Source of the DNA: Aestuariispira insulae
GTDB lineage: Bacteria > Pseudomonadota > Alphaproteobacteria > UBA8366 > Aestuariispiraceae
Assembly: GCF_003385955.1 (NCBI RefSeq)
Contig: NZ_QRDW01000002.1
Coordinates: 496,001 to 560,000 of the forward strand
Length of the DNA: 64,000 nucleotides
Direction of reading: 5' to 3'
The notes under the pieces were generated by a model. The model was not told the DNA's origin and made no database searches. It saw only the letters and a program-made list of their open reading frames with translations. This document shows, piece by piece, positions 1 through 8,352 of the stretch. Position numbers and translations under genes: made by a program. The first letter of the stretch is position 1; the number at the start of each line of letters is the position of its first letter.

Positions 1-383
1 ATGATCGGGTGGTGATATCACTGCCGTCTGACAGTGTCTTTCTGCCCGGCAACGCATTGATTGCGGCAGAGGCTGAGCAGGCATTGTTCCGCCTGGCCGG
101 CGTTTTCAGCCAATTTGGTAATCAGATCATCATCGTCGGGCATACGGATCCGTTGCCGGTTTCCAACAAATCCTATCAGTCCAATTGGGAATTGTCCCTG
201 GCCAGGGCGCTTTCTGTGGCTGACTATCTGAAGGAATCGGGTTATCCGGGGGAATTGACAGTTTTTGGAATGGCCAATGGACAGTACCGGTATCTTAATC
301 CCAACCTCTCGGAAGAGCGGCGTTATGAGTTGGCGCGCCGTGTTGACATCGTTATCTATCCGGATGCGGGAGGCCAGCCATGA
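1..383 (+). CDS. motB: MotB-like flagellar stator protein, C-terminal part (gene cut by window edge)
   Basis: The frame is open from base 3 to a TGA at 381-383, so only the C-terminal ~127 codons are present. They form an OmpA/MotB-type peptidoglycan-binding domain: a strand ending in the IIIVGHTDPLP motif, then NWELSLARALSVADYL and a late RRVDIVIYP strand, which is the typical order of this fold. In MotB the domain anchors the stator to peptidoglycan around the flagellar motor. A GTG at 9 is open but is not the likely start, because the coding frame runs in from the left. The neighbouring flagellar genes favour MotB over a general OmpA lipoprotein, but the plug and transmembrane part that would prove it lie outside the window. 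The stop overlaps the next start (ATGA), indicating translational coupling. Confidence 0.8.
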   Translation, partial: DRVVISLPSDSVFLPGNALIAAEAEQALFRLAGVFSQFGNQIIIVGHTDPLPVSNKSYQSNWELSLARALSVADYLKESGYPGELTVFGMANGQYRYLNPNLSEERRYELARRVDIVIYPDAGGQP

Positions 384-3300
384 CCGAGGCTAAGGGCATT
401 CGAAAAGGCCTGCTGGGCCTGCTGCTACCGGCAGCGGCCCTTTTGGCGGCAGATTTTGCCTTTGCACAAGAGGCGGTGCGCACCCGGGGCTGGGCGCATT
501 CAGATTTTGGCCGCCTGGTATTCGATTGGCCGGCGGCGGTCGGCTTTGAAGTGGATGCGGCCAACCAACAGCTGACGGTTCGCTTTGATCGAACGCTTGA
601 ATCCAGTTTCGGCGCCGTTCAACAGCAATTATCCGACTATCTTGTCTCGGGAGAAATTGTCGAAAATGGTCGGGCAGTACGTTTCCAGTTAAAGCAGCCG
701 GTCCGGGTCAACAGCTTTGCCAACGGCAATTCGGTGGTGGTTGATCTGCGTCCGGGGCAGGATGCCACCCCTCAGGCACCCCAGGCAACTCAAACAACCC
801 AGGCGGCGCCGGCTCTTGGTGTGCGGGTTGGTGAACATCCTACTTTTGACCGTCTGGTCTTTGATTGGATTCAGCCTGTGACTTATCAAAGCGCGAAGCA
901 GGGCGGCAGCCTGACGGTTGAATTCAATCGCCCGGCCAGCATAAATCTGGCAAATGTGCGGGGCCAACTTCCCGCCGGGGTCAGCAACCCGCAAAGTGAG
1001 ATACGCGACGGGCGCACCAGATTCTCCCTGCAAATACCGGAAAACAGGACGGTCCGGCATTTCAAATCCGGTGAAAAGGTTGTGATTGATATCCTGAAGG
1101 GCGAGGCACCGGCAGTGGCAGGAGCCCAGACGGTCTCCGAAGGTCCGATCGAGCCGGTCGCCGAAACCTCGCCGACAGCGGAACAGCCCGTGGCATCGAC
1201 TGATGAAGAAGCCGCAGCCAGCCCCCCGGGGACCGCGGAGGGTGAGCCGTCGTCCAATGCCAGTGCGGACAATCCTCTGTCCCTGACACCGCCGGTGCCG
1301 GAGGCATCACCGGTCGGCGAGGTTACCGCGGATCCGCAAATTGAGGGAGCGCCCGCAGGTGAGCAAGCGGCCGAGGCTTCGGAAGAGGCGGTTCTGAGCG
1401 AGGAAGAGCGCGCACGCCAGGAAGAAGAACGCCTGCGGATCGAAGCTGAGGATGAAGCGGCCCAGCAAGCAGCGATCGAGGGCAATCTGAACCTGAACCG
1501 GCCCGGTGATCTGTCCGTGCGGGACAATGCGCCTGACGAAGAAGGACCGGCGCCGGTCAGTCTGACATTTTCATGGCCGGAAGATGTTGGCGCTGCGGTC
1601 TTCAGGCGCGATGCCCAGGTTTGGATTGTTTTTGACCGCAAAGCGACAATCGATCTGGCTCCTTTGCGCCAGCGTGGCCAGCCCCTGATCGAGCGTATCG
1701 AACAATACCCCAACACCGGCGCGACAGTGCTTGGTTTGCGAACCCAACCGGGGATCAATCCGATCGCCAAGCGGGAAGGTTTTGATTGGGTCATTGATTT
1801 TAGAAAAAAGCCGATCCGACCAAGGAACCAGATGACGATTGAGGCGACGACTGATGCGGATGTCGGGCCGCAATTGTTGTTCCCGACCACGGATCCGGGC
1901 GGCTTGATCAATCTCTTTGATCCCAATGTCGGTGATACCCTGCGTATCGCCGCCTTTAAGGAACCTGGATACGGCATACGGGGCAGGCGGGTTTATCCGG
2001 AATTCACCATTTTGCCGTCGGCCCAGGGGTTGGTGGTCCAGCCGGCCATCGATGATTTGCTGCTGGATCGGGATTTGAATGGGTTCCAGCTTACAAGCCC
2101 TGACGGGCTTCATATTTCCGCGGTATCCCCCGAAGCGCCGGTTTCTTCCGGGCCGGAGCTTTCAGCCAGACGATTGTTTGATCTGGAGAGCTGGAAGCAT
2201 GGCGAATATGAGGATTATCTGGAAGCGGAACAAGCGCTCTACCGGGCGATTACCGAAGTGCCGGTCGAAAAGATCAATGATGCCAGGATGGATCTGGCCC
2301 GTTTTTACATCGCCCGCCAGCGCGGCCCGGAAGCCATGGGCGTGATCAAGGTGATAGAAGGGGAAGAGCCGAATATTGCGACACGCCCGGAATTTCGGGC
2401 GCTGCGCGGAGCCGCAAAATTCCTCAATCGCGATTACCAAGAAGCGTTAGGGGACCTAAATGACCCGCGGTTGAATGGCTTTGCTGAGATCGCGGTTTGG
2501 CGTGGGGCGGCATTGGCGGAAACCGAACAATGGCAAGATGCCGAAAATAACTTCAAATCCGGCGACTCGCTGTTATTGCGTTATCCCTATCCTTTGCGGG
2601 GGCGTTTGGGATTGCTCAGGGTCGAATCGGCTCTGGTTAACAGGTCGCTGCAAAGCGCCGACAGTTGGTTGAAGGAACTGGACCGCAAACCGGACCTGCT
2701 GCAGCGTGGGCAGTTGGCCGCACTTCGGTTTTATCAGGCCCGGGTCGCCTTCACCTATAACGACCTTGATACGGCGGATTTGTTGTGGCGCGATTTGGCC
2801 GAGGGGAAAGATTGGAAATATTCGGTTCTCTCACAATATGCCTTGGTTAATATGAATCTCAAGCAAGGGGTGATCAGCAAGGAAGAAGCAACCGAAACCC
2901 TGGACCATCTCAGCTACCAATGGCGCGGGGACGGGTTTGAATTGCAGGTGCTGCGCCGTCTGGGCGAGATCTATATCCAGGATAATGACTATATGAACGG
3001 ACTAGGTGCCATGCGCACGGCCGTCACCTATTTTGGTGAAGATCCGATCGCGCAGGGTATCCGGGCGAATATGCTGGATATTTTTCGGAGGCTCTATCTG
3101 GATGGAGAGGCGGACAGGTTGCCGCCACTCAGGGCGCTGGCGATATTTGACGCGTTCCGGGAATTGACACCCGCCGGGCCGGATGGCGATTTGATGCTTG
3201 AGAAACTGGCGGACAGGCTGATTGCGGTCGATCTGCTCTCCCGGGCGGCGACGTTGCTGGAGCATCAGCTTAAAAACCGCCTGGTCGGAGAGGAAAAAGC

Positions 3301-3922
3301 GCGGGTTGGGGCCAAGTTAGCACTGATCCGGCTGATTGATGGTGATCCTCAAGGCGCCTTAGCAGCCCTGGCGGCTACAAGTTTTCCGGAATTGGACCGG
3401 GAATTGGAAGATGATCGCAGGCGCTTGAAGGCCAAGGCTTCTTATGAAAATGGCGATATCGACGAAGCGATCAAATTACTGGCCGGTGATATCAGCATCG
3501 AGGCCGACATGCTGCGACGGGATATTTATTGGAACGAGGAAAACTGGGCGGAGGTGGCCAAGGTTCTGCAGCGTCTCGCCGGGGATCCGCCGGAAGAGGC
3601 GGAGGTCGGCATGACCGACGAAAAAGCCCGTTTCGTCCTGAACTGGGCCGTTGCATTGCTTCTCAATAGTGATGACGATGGCATTGCCCTGTTGAATGAT
3701 CTTTATGGACCGGCGATGAATAACAGTTCCTATGCCAGCACCTATCGGTTCATCGCAACGCCGGTCGAAAGCGGTAACACGGCGAAGCTGCAAGATACCA
3801 TTCAGCAATTGGCCAATAGTGATATGTTCAACGCTTTCATGAATAATTATCGTGACAAACTTCTGGCCACGCCGACAAGCCCCGGTGGGGATGGTTTGGA
3901 GGATTTCAGCCCTCAGGGATGA
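380..3922 (+). CDS. Large exported protein with AMIN-like repeats and TPR-type helical region, coupled to motB
   Basis: 1180 residues. Residues 1-30 form a signal peptide ending in AFAQ. Three related beta-rich segments follow, at about 33-125, 147-240 and 392-478. Each has a hydrophobic F-x-W core (RLVFDWP, RLVFDWI, SLTFSWP) and a closing strand such as VVVDLRPG, VVIDILKG or WVIDFRKK; this looks like repeated AMIN-type domains, which bind peptidoglycan or outer-membrane partners in other proteins. A linker rich in Pro, Ala and Glu (about 241-385) with a charged EEERARQEEERLR helix separates repeats two and three. From about 590 to the end the protein is helical with TPR-like units. The start overlaps the motB stop by four bases, so the two are probably translated together. 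The inferred role is a periplasmic partner of the stator or motor; its exact function is unknown to me. Confidence 0.75.
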   Translation: MTEAKGIRKGLLGLLLPAAALLAADFAFAQEAVRTRGWAHSDFGRLVFDWPAAVGFEVDAANQQLTVRFDRTLESSFGAVQQQLSDYLVSGEIVENGRAVRFQLKQPVRVNSFANGNSVVVDLRPGQDATPQAPQATQTTQAAPALGVRVGEHPTFDRLVFDWIQPVTYQSAKQGGSLTVEFNRPASINLANVRGQLPAGVSNPQSEIRDGRTRFSLQIPENRTVRHFKSGEKVVIDILKGEAPAVAGAQTVSEGPIEPVAETSPTAEQPVASTDEEAAASPPGTAEGEPSSNASADNPLSLTPPVPEASPVGEVTADPQIEGAPAGEQAAEASEEAVLSEEERARQEEERLRIEAEDEAAQQAAIEGNLNLNRPGDLSVRDNAPDEEGPAPVSLTFSWPEDVGAAVFRRDAQVWIVFDRKATIDLAPLRQRGQPLIERIEQYPNTGATVLGLRTQPGINPIAKREGFDWVIDFRKKPIRPRNQMTIEATTDADVGPQLLFPTTDPGGLINLFDPNVGDTLRIAAFKEPGYGIRGRRVYPEFTILPSAQGLVVQPAIDDLLLDRDLNGFQLTSPDGLHISAVSPEAPVSSGPELSARRLFDLESWKHGEYEDYLEAEQALYRAITEVPVEKINDARMDLARFYIARQRGPEAMGVIKVIEGEEPNIATRPEFRALRGAAKFLNRDYQEALGDLNDPRLNGFAEIAVWRGAALAETEQWQDAENNFKSGDSLLLRYPYPLRGRLGLLRVESALVNRSLQSADSWLKELDRKPDLLQRGQLAALRFYQARVAFTYNDLDTADLLWRDLAEGKDWKYSVLSQYALVNMNLKQGVISKEEATETLDHLSYQWRGDGFELQVLRRLGEIYIQDNDYMNGLGAMRTAVTYFGEDPIAQGIRANMLDIFRRLYLDGEADRLPPLRALAIFDAFRELTPAGPDGDLMLEKLADRLIAVDLLSRAATLLEHQLKNRLVGEEKARVGAKLALIRLIDGDPQGALAALAATSFPELDRELEDDRRRLKAKASYENGDIDEAIKLLAGDISIEADMLRRDIYWNEENWAEVAKVLQRLAGDPPEEAEVGMTDEKARFVLNWAVALLLNSDDDGIALLNDLYGPAMNNSSYASTYRFIATPVESGNTAKLQDTIQQLANSDMFNAFMNNYRDKLLATPTSPGGDGLEDFSPQG

Positions 3923-3955
3923 CGGTCTCACCCGAAGGGCGGGAGGCTGGCTATG

Positions 3956-4819
3956 TCAGAGATACCTGTAAAGGCGCACGGTGCCATTGATCGGGATGAT
4001 ATGATCCTGGCTTAGGAAAAATGTTGGCATCACCTGCTGGACATCCCGGATACTTTTCCGGGCGACCTCCGGGGGCTGTTCCTGACGGATCCGCCATTCC
4101 GCCATATCGCGGAACACACGGCTGCTGGCTTCAATGATATGGTCTCCCTTGTCATTGAGGCTGCAGGCGATGCTGCCAGGGACGAAACTGTCACCCACAG
4201 GCATGAGAACCGTTCCGGCGATTGGCTGGATATAGCTTGATGTCTGAAATGCCGGGTTGGAAAAATTCACATAACGACAGGGGCTGTACAGGGTCCAGTC
4301 ATCGCCGCCAGTGGACCAACTTACTTGCAGGAAGAGGCTGCGAACCGAAATTTGGTTGCTCAGCAATCGTTCATGGATTTCGTCATAGTCGAAATAATAG
4401 ATCTGCCGGTCCGGGCAATGGGCTTGGCTGTTGCACCCTTTGATTTCAAACGCCGGCGGAAAGGTGCCATCGCCCTCGGACGAAGGCGGTACGGTCATGA
4501 CTGCCGGGTTGCCAAATTGATAAATGCGGCCTTCTTGGGTGTAGGTTAGAAACTCCCAAGGCTTTTCTTTTTGGAAGATTTCCCGACCGCCGCCAAGATA
4601 GGTTTCCGAATGGGGCAGACGCTCCATCCGGCATTCATGGGACAGATAGGCCGTTGTCTTTTTGGTGCCCGACTGGGCCAGCACGGACTGGATTTCTGTC
4701 ATCCAGAGATTTTCACCACCATTGATCATCCGCCCGTGTTCGAGATCTGGCGCGGTGCCATCGGCCGTTCGTTTTTCCGCCGCGACGGGCAGGTGGCCAT
4801 CGGGTTGTGGATCAATCAT
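3956..4819 (-). CDS. Hypothetical protein downstream of fliP
   Basis: 287 residues, no recognised family. There is no signal peptide or membrane helix. The N-terminal ~40 residues are polar and low in structure; the rest has mixed strand content with several aromatic motifs (YYFDYDEIHERLL, DWTLYSPCRYVNF) and a helical stretch near residue 240 (RDMAEWRIRQEQPPEVARKSI). Three to four cysteines are scattered without a metal-site pattern. It lies 37 bases after the fliP stop in the same direction, so it may be the last gene of the flhX-fliO-fliP unit. The ribosome-binding site before the ATG at 4819 is weak, and a later in-frame start is possible. It could be a flagellar accessory protein or an unrelated gene. 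Confidence 0.55.
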   Translation of the reverse strand: MIDPQPDGHLPVAAEKRTADGTAPDLEHGRMINGGENLWMTEIQSVLAQSGTKKTTAYLSHECRMERLPHSETYLGGGREIFQKEKPWEFLTYTQEGRIYQFGNPAVMTVPPSSEGDGTFPPAFEIKGCNSQAHCPDRQIYYFDYDEIHERLLSNQISVRSLFLQVSWSTGGDDWTLYSPCRYVNFSNPAFQTSSYIQPIAGTVLMPVGDSFVPGSIACSLNDKGDHIIEASSRVFRDMAEWRIRQEQPPEVARKSIRDVQQVMPTFFLSQDHIIPINGTVRLYRYL

Positions 4820-4856
4820 GTGTCATGCTCTTAAGCCCCATCACCTCTGTCACCCC

Positions 4857-5630
4857 CTATACTGGCACAAAACTCTGCACCAGAGACCCGACCACCAGAT
4901 ACCAGCCGTCCACGAGCACAAAGAAAATCAGTTTAAAGGGCAGGGATATCATCACCGGCGGCAGCATCATCATGCCCATGGACATGAGAACGGATGCAAC
5001 CACCATATCAATGATCAGGAAAGGCACGAATAGCAGGAAGCCGATTTCAAAGGCACGTTTCAGCTCGGATATCATGAAGGCCGGTATCAGCGCCCTCAAG
5101 GGGGTATCCTCACGGTTCTGGACCGTTTCGATCTGTCCGATATCCATGAACAATTTCAAGTCCTGATCACGCACATGGCGCATCATGAAGGCATGCAATG
5201 GAGCCACGGTCTGGTCGAAGGCTTCTTCTTCGGTGATCTGTTCCTCAATCAGAGGCGCGATGCCTTTGCTATAGGCTTCTTCCAACGTTGGCTGCATGAT
5301 GAAAAAAGTCATGAACAATGCCAGGCTGATCAGGACCGAATTGGGCGGCGATTGCTGAGCGCCAAGGGCGGTTCGCAGCAGGGAAAGAACAATCACGATC
5401 CGGGTAAAAGATGTCACCATAACCAGGGCGGATGGTGCCAGGGACAAAACCGTGAGCAGCGCCACCAACTGGATCAGGCGGCCCGTCACTGTGCCGCCTT
5501 CGCCGATTTCAATATTGACCGATTGCGCCAGGGCCGGTGCGGACCACAACAGTCCCAGGCTCAGGCAGAAAGCCAGGGCCGAGATCAACAGGGCTTTCAC
5601 CGGCAGGGATTTCTCCTGCCGGAATTTCAT
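4857..5630 (-). CDS. fliP: Flagellar biosynthesis protein FliP
   Basis: Core subunit of the flagellar type III export gate in the inner membrane, forming the FliP5FliQ4FliR1 complex. From the ATG at 5630 the product is 257 residues, the usual FliP size, with a cleavable-looking signal segment (KALLISALAFCLSLGLL ... ALAQ). Family landmarks are the TSFTRIVIVLSLLRTALG motif, PPNSVLISLALFMTFF, the long periplasmic helical insert, SELKRAFEIGFLLFVPFLIID and the C-terminal LPFKLIFFVLVDGW. Starts further upstream exist (5690, one base after the fliO stop), but would add an unusual basic N-terminal extension; the 5630 start is preceded by AGAGGGGA at a workable distance and begins directly at the signal sequence. 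Confidence 0.95.
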   Translation of the reverse strand: MKFRQEKSLPVKALLISALAFCLSLGLLWSAPALAQSVNIEIGEGGTVTGRLIQLVALLTVLSLAPSALVMVTSFTRIVIVLSLLRTALGAQQSPPNSVLISLALFMTFFIMQPTLEEAYSKGIAPLIEEQITEEEAFDQTVAPLHAFMMRHVRDQDLKLFMDIGQIETVQNREDTPLRALIPAFMISELKRAFEIGFLLFVPFLIIDMVVASVLMSMGMMMLPPVMISLPFKLIFFVLVDGWYLVVGSLVQSFVPV

Positions 5631-5691
5631 GGGTGGTTCTGTTCCCCTCTTGGCCTTCATGCCTTTGGATTTGTCGGGACAGCGCGTCATA

Positions 5692-6105
5692 TCAATCCGA
5701 GTCACTTTTTTCTTGTCCATTGCGGACCAGCAAATTTTGAAATCTGGACAAAGTTCCGGTCGTAATCGGTTTCTCCGGATGGTCTTGTCGCGGCTTTTCG
5801 GCAGGATCATCCGATTCCTGTGACTGAGCAACTTTTATGCCTGAATGGATAAGCTGGCTGTTGCCGGCACCGATCAAAATCAGATGTTCCTGATCATCCT
5901 GGCGGACCAGAACCAGCCGATGTCTGGCATCCACAGGCAGGATTTCCTCCACCGACAGGCGTCTTTTTCCACCTCTGGCCTGCGGCCCGGCCAGACGGAG
6001 GCCATATTTGCGCAAAATCACCGCGCAGATACCGATCAGGCCAATCACAAGAATCAGGGCCAGGAGAAAACGGAAATAATCTGCTGTACCCACGACTTCA
6101 TTCAT
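5692..6105 (-). CDS. fliO: Flagellar biosynthetic protein FliO
   Basis: 137 residues. One transmembrane helix near residues 11-31 (FLLALILVIGLIGICAVIL) is followed by a basic cytoplasmic FliO-type domain with the features KRRLSVEEILPVDARHRLVLV and HLILIGAGNSQLI. FliO assists assembly of the FliP ring and is not itself part of the mature gate. It sits directly upstream of fliP, as in most flagellar clusters. The C-terminal ~45 residues are polar, charged and probably disordered. Confidence 0.88.
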   Translation of the reverse strand: MNEVVGTADYFRFLLALILVIGLIGICAVILRKYGLRLAGPQARGGKRRLSVEEILPVDARHRLVLVRQDDQEHLILIGAGNSQLIHSGIKVAQSQESDDPAEKPRQDHPEKPITTGTLSRFQNLLVRNGQEKSDSD

Positions 6106-6164
6106 GGCGAGGATCCTACAAGCAATCGGACGGTATCAAGCGGCAGGACATAGCCCAGACAGGT

Positions 6165-6503
6165 TTAACCTTCGTCACCATTTTGGGCTTCATTCTGGGC
6201 TTCTTTTGCGGCTTCAGCTTCCTGGTCTTCAATTTCCTTCAACCGACGGCTGATTTCGCCCAGTTCTTCGGAAAAATTGATCAGATCGGTTCGCAATGTC
6301 TCAAGGATCGGGCGCAGTTCCACTGAATCTTCGTCCGAAAGGGCCGTAACTTCGGCGCAGGCGGCGGCGACGCGCTCCCCGATCGCTTCCAATCCAAAAT
6401 CCTTGCCCTGGGAGAGATTGACCCGTGCCTGCTCGATCTCTTCGATCATGCCTTTGATACGGTTTTCAAGTTCGGCTTGGGACATAATATCTTCCACTTC
6501 CAT
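6165..6503 (-). CDS. Small acidic coiled-coil protein in flagellar export cluster
   Basis: 112 residues, no named family. It is almost entirely helical and acidic, with heptad-like stretches (LENRIKGMIEEIEQARVNL and LRTDLINFSEELGEISRRLKEIE) and a low-complexity tail rich in Glu, Ala and Asn. It lies 28 bases after the FlhB-like gene and 59 bases before fliO in the same direction, so it is probably part of one transcript. Size, charge and helical hairpin shape resemble flagellar export chaperones such as FliT, FlgN or FliJ, but no motif supports an assignment. A second in-frame start at 6485 (MSQAELEN) is equally plausible. Confidence 0.6.
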   Translation of the reverse strand: MEVEDIMSQAELENRIKGMIEEIEQARVNLSQGKDFGLEAIGERVAAACAEVTALSDEDSVELRPILETLRTDLINFSEELGEISRRLKEIEDQEAEAAKEAQNEAQNGDEG

Positions 6504-6531
6504 TCATGTTTTCTTGTGGGGCCGATCCGAC

Positions 6532-6900
6532 TCAACCACCTGTTAACTTGCGTCCGTTAGCGGCATAGACGAATCTCAGAATTTCAGCCACGGCAATAAA
6601 GGCTTCCACCGGTATCTCTTCGCCGACTTCGGTTGCGGCGAGGATGGATACCAGATCGGCATCCTTGTGGATCGGCACTCCATGCTCGGCGGCTTTTTCC
6701 AAGATGCGTTCCGCTAAGCTGCCTTTGCCCGATGCCACCACAGAAGGCGCACTGTCCCGGTCGGCGGGGTCATAGGATAAGGCAACAGCAACGGAATCAT
6801 TGGTTGATTCGCCTTTGCTGGCAATATCCGCCTTGGCCTCTTCTGCTGCCTTGGGGGTGCCGAGCAAATTTTCCAATCCGTCTTTTTCTTCTTCTGCCAT
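6532..6900 (-). CDS. Orphan FlhB C-terminal (FlhB/EscU substrate-switch) domain protein
   Basis: 122 residues. After an acidic, low-complexity N-terminus (about 1-35) the protein matches the cytoplasmic tail of FlhB: VAVALSYDP, then ASGKGSLAERILEKAAEHGVPIHKDADLVSIL, and EIPVEAFIAVAEILRFVYAANG. It lacks the four export-gate membrane helices, and it lacks the autocleavage NPTH motif that the full FlhB in this window has: the equivalent position reads VALSYDP. Such stand-alone FlhB-tail proteins are known (COG2257) and can modulate the hook-to-filament export switch; that role here is inferred. It heads the leftward unit with the coiled-coil gene, fliO and fliP, divergent from flgB. Confidence 0.82.
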   Translation of the reverse strand: MAEEEKDGLENLLGTPKAAEEAKADIASKGESTNDSVAVALSYDPADRDSAPSVVASGKGSLAERILEKAAEHGVPIHKDADLVSILAATEVGEEIPVEAFIAVAEILRFVYAANGRKLTGG

Positions 6901-7015
6901 TTGTCTCCGCTAGGCAAAACTGACCGCCGATCCTTGAGTGCAAGAGTAGCTCATTTATCGGGGGGCTGTCAGTAATTTATTGTTTTATAAGGAATTCGCG
7001 CCGGATCAGATGGTT

Positions 7016-7031
7016 TGGCCCGTATATTGCT
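7016..7031 (+). promoter_or_regulatory. Sigma-54 (RpoN) promoter for flgB operon
   Basis: TGGCCCGTATATTGCT matches the -24/-12 consensus TGGCACG-N4-TTGCW with one change in the -24 element. The invariant GG (7017-7018) and GC (7029-7030) are exactly ten bases apart. It lies 71 bases before the flgB start, in the same orientation. Class II/III flagellar operons for basal-body rods are commonly RpoN-dependent. No activator binding site was identified. Confidence 0.7.
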
Positions 7032-7101
7032 TCTGTGTTTGGCGAGAGAGTGAATGAACCGGAGGTGAGAGGCCGGTTCAGAACAAATGAGGAGAGTGAC
7101 T

Positions 7102-7512
7102 ATGTCCCTGGAATCGACACCATTATTCGGCATGATGCAGGTAAAGATGAACTGGCTGACCCAGCGTCAGCGGGTTTTGTCCCAGAATATCGCAAACTCC
7201 GATACGCCTGGTTATCGATCCAAGGATCTGGTCGGCATTAATTTCCGCGAAGAGCTGCGGAACACTGAAAAGCGGATCTCCCTGTCCCAAACATCAGAGG
7301 GGCATATCAAAGGGCATTCCGATACCAGTTCCCATAAGTCTTTCCGGACCAAGCAGCCTTATGAATTTGCGCCTGACGGCAACGGTGTTGTCGTGGAAGA
7401 GCAGATGATGAAAATGCATGAGACCGGTGCGGATTACAAACTGGCGACCTCTCTCTTCTCCAAATACACCAATTTGTACAACATCGCACTGGGCAGCGGC
7501 GGCGGCCGATAA
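7102..7512 (+). CDS. flgB: Flagellar basal-body rod protein FlgB
   Basis: 136 residues. The N-terminal rod-protein signature is present (LTQRQRVLSQNIANSDTPGYRSKDL), as is a C-terminal helix of the type that packs into the rod (YKLATSLFSKYTNLYNIALG). FlgB forms the most proximal rod, next to FliE and the MS ring. The ATG at 7102 has AGGAGAG seven bases before it and is preferred over the ATG at 7087. It is first in a rightward unit with flgC, fliE, fliQ, fliR and flhB and follows the sigma-54 promoter. Confidence 0.96.
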   Translation: MSLESTPLFGMMQVKMNWLTQRQRVLSQNIANSDTPGYRSKDLVGINFREELRNTEKRISLSQTSEGHIKGHSDTSSHKSFRTKQPYEFAPDGNGVVVEEQMMKMHETGADYKLATSLFSKYTNLYNIALGSGGGR

Positions 7513-7524
7513 GGGAGAGAGACC

Positions 7525-7935
7525 ATGGACCAACTGAAATCATCCTTCTATATCGCTGGTTCCGGCATGCGCGCGCAGGGCACGCGTTTGCGGGTTATTT
7601 CCGAAAATATCGCGAACAAGGATTCCACGGCTGAAACCGCCGGTGGCGATCCCTATCGCCGGAAAGTCGTTACCTTCAAGAATGTGCTGGATCGAGAGAT
7701 TGGCGCAGAATTGGTGCGCCCAACCAAGATCAGCGAGGATCTGTCTTCCTTCACGCTGCAATATGATCCGGGGCATCCGGCCGCTGATGAGACCGGCTAT
7801 TACAAGCGGCCCAACGTAAAGGGGTTGGTTGAAATGATGGACATGCGTGAGGCGCAGCGTTCTTACGAGGCCAACCTGAATGTGATCCAGTCGACAAAAA
7901 GCATGGTGGATCGCACGATCGATTTGCTGAAGTAA
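7525..7935 (+). CDS. flgC: Flagellar basal-body rod protein FlgC
   Basis: 136 residues, the normal size. The start carries the rod/hook N-terminal motif (FYIAGSGMRAQGTRLRVISENIANKDS), the middle holds the PYRRKVVTFK strand, and the end has the conserved helix (MMDMREAQRSYEANLNVIQSTKSMVDRTIDLL) shared by FlgC, FlgF, FlgG and FlgE. It forms part of the proximal rod. The start follows the flgB stop by 12 bases with GGGAGAGA as ribosome-binding site. Confidence 0.96.
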   Translation: MDQLKSSFYIAGSGMRAQGTRLRVISENIANKDSTAETAGGDPYRRKVVTFKNVLDREIGAELVRPTKISEDLSSFTLQYDPGHPAADETGYYKRPNVKGLVEMMDMREAQRSYEANLNVIQSTKSMVDRTIDLLK

Positions 7936-8026
7936 GGAATCAGGGCTTATAATAGGGGACTGTTCTATTTAAGGGTTGGCCCCGATACCCGGAAAATTCA
8001 ACCGGGTAAGGGCCAGGAGAGTGAAA

Positions 8027-8344
8027 ATGGCAATCAATCCGGCAGATGTGGCAGCCGCCTACAGAACCAACGCATTGAACGCGATCAAGGGCGCGGAGCC
8101 CAAGAGCAGCGGTTCAGTCGATGCCGGCACTCATTTCATGAATATGGTCAAGGATTTTGGCCAGCAGACCATTGACGCCAACCGGGGCGCGGAAAAAATG
8201 AGTATGGAAGCGGTTGCCGGTCGGGCGGAGCTTTCCGATGTGGTGACAGCTGTTGCCCATGCGGAAACGACCCTCAAAACCGTGGTGACGGTGCGTGATC
8301 GGATTATTTCCGCCTATCAGGAAATCATGCGTATGCCGATTTGA
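8027..8344 (+). CDS. fliE: Flagellar hook-basal body complex protein FliE
   Basis: 105 residues. The C-terminal helix pair is typical of FliE: VAGRAELSDVVTAVAHAETTLKTVV, ending in VRDRIISAYQEIMRMPI. FliE joins the rod to the MS ring and is one of the first exported substrates. The ATG at 8027 is chosen because AGGAGAG precedes it; longer readings would add a basic N-terminus with no family match. Confidence 0.95.
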   Translation: MAINPADVAAAYRTNALNAIKGAEPKSSGSVDAGTHFMNMVKDFGQQTIDANRGAEKMSMEAVAGRAELSDVVTAVAHAETTLKTVVTVRDRIISAYQEIMRMPI

Positions 8345-8352
8345 CGCCGGGT

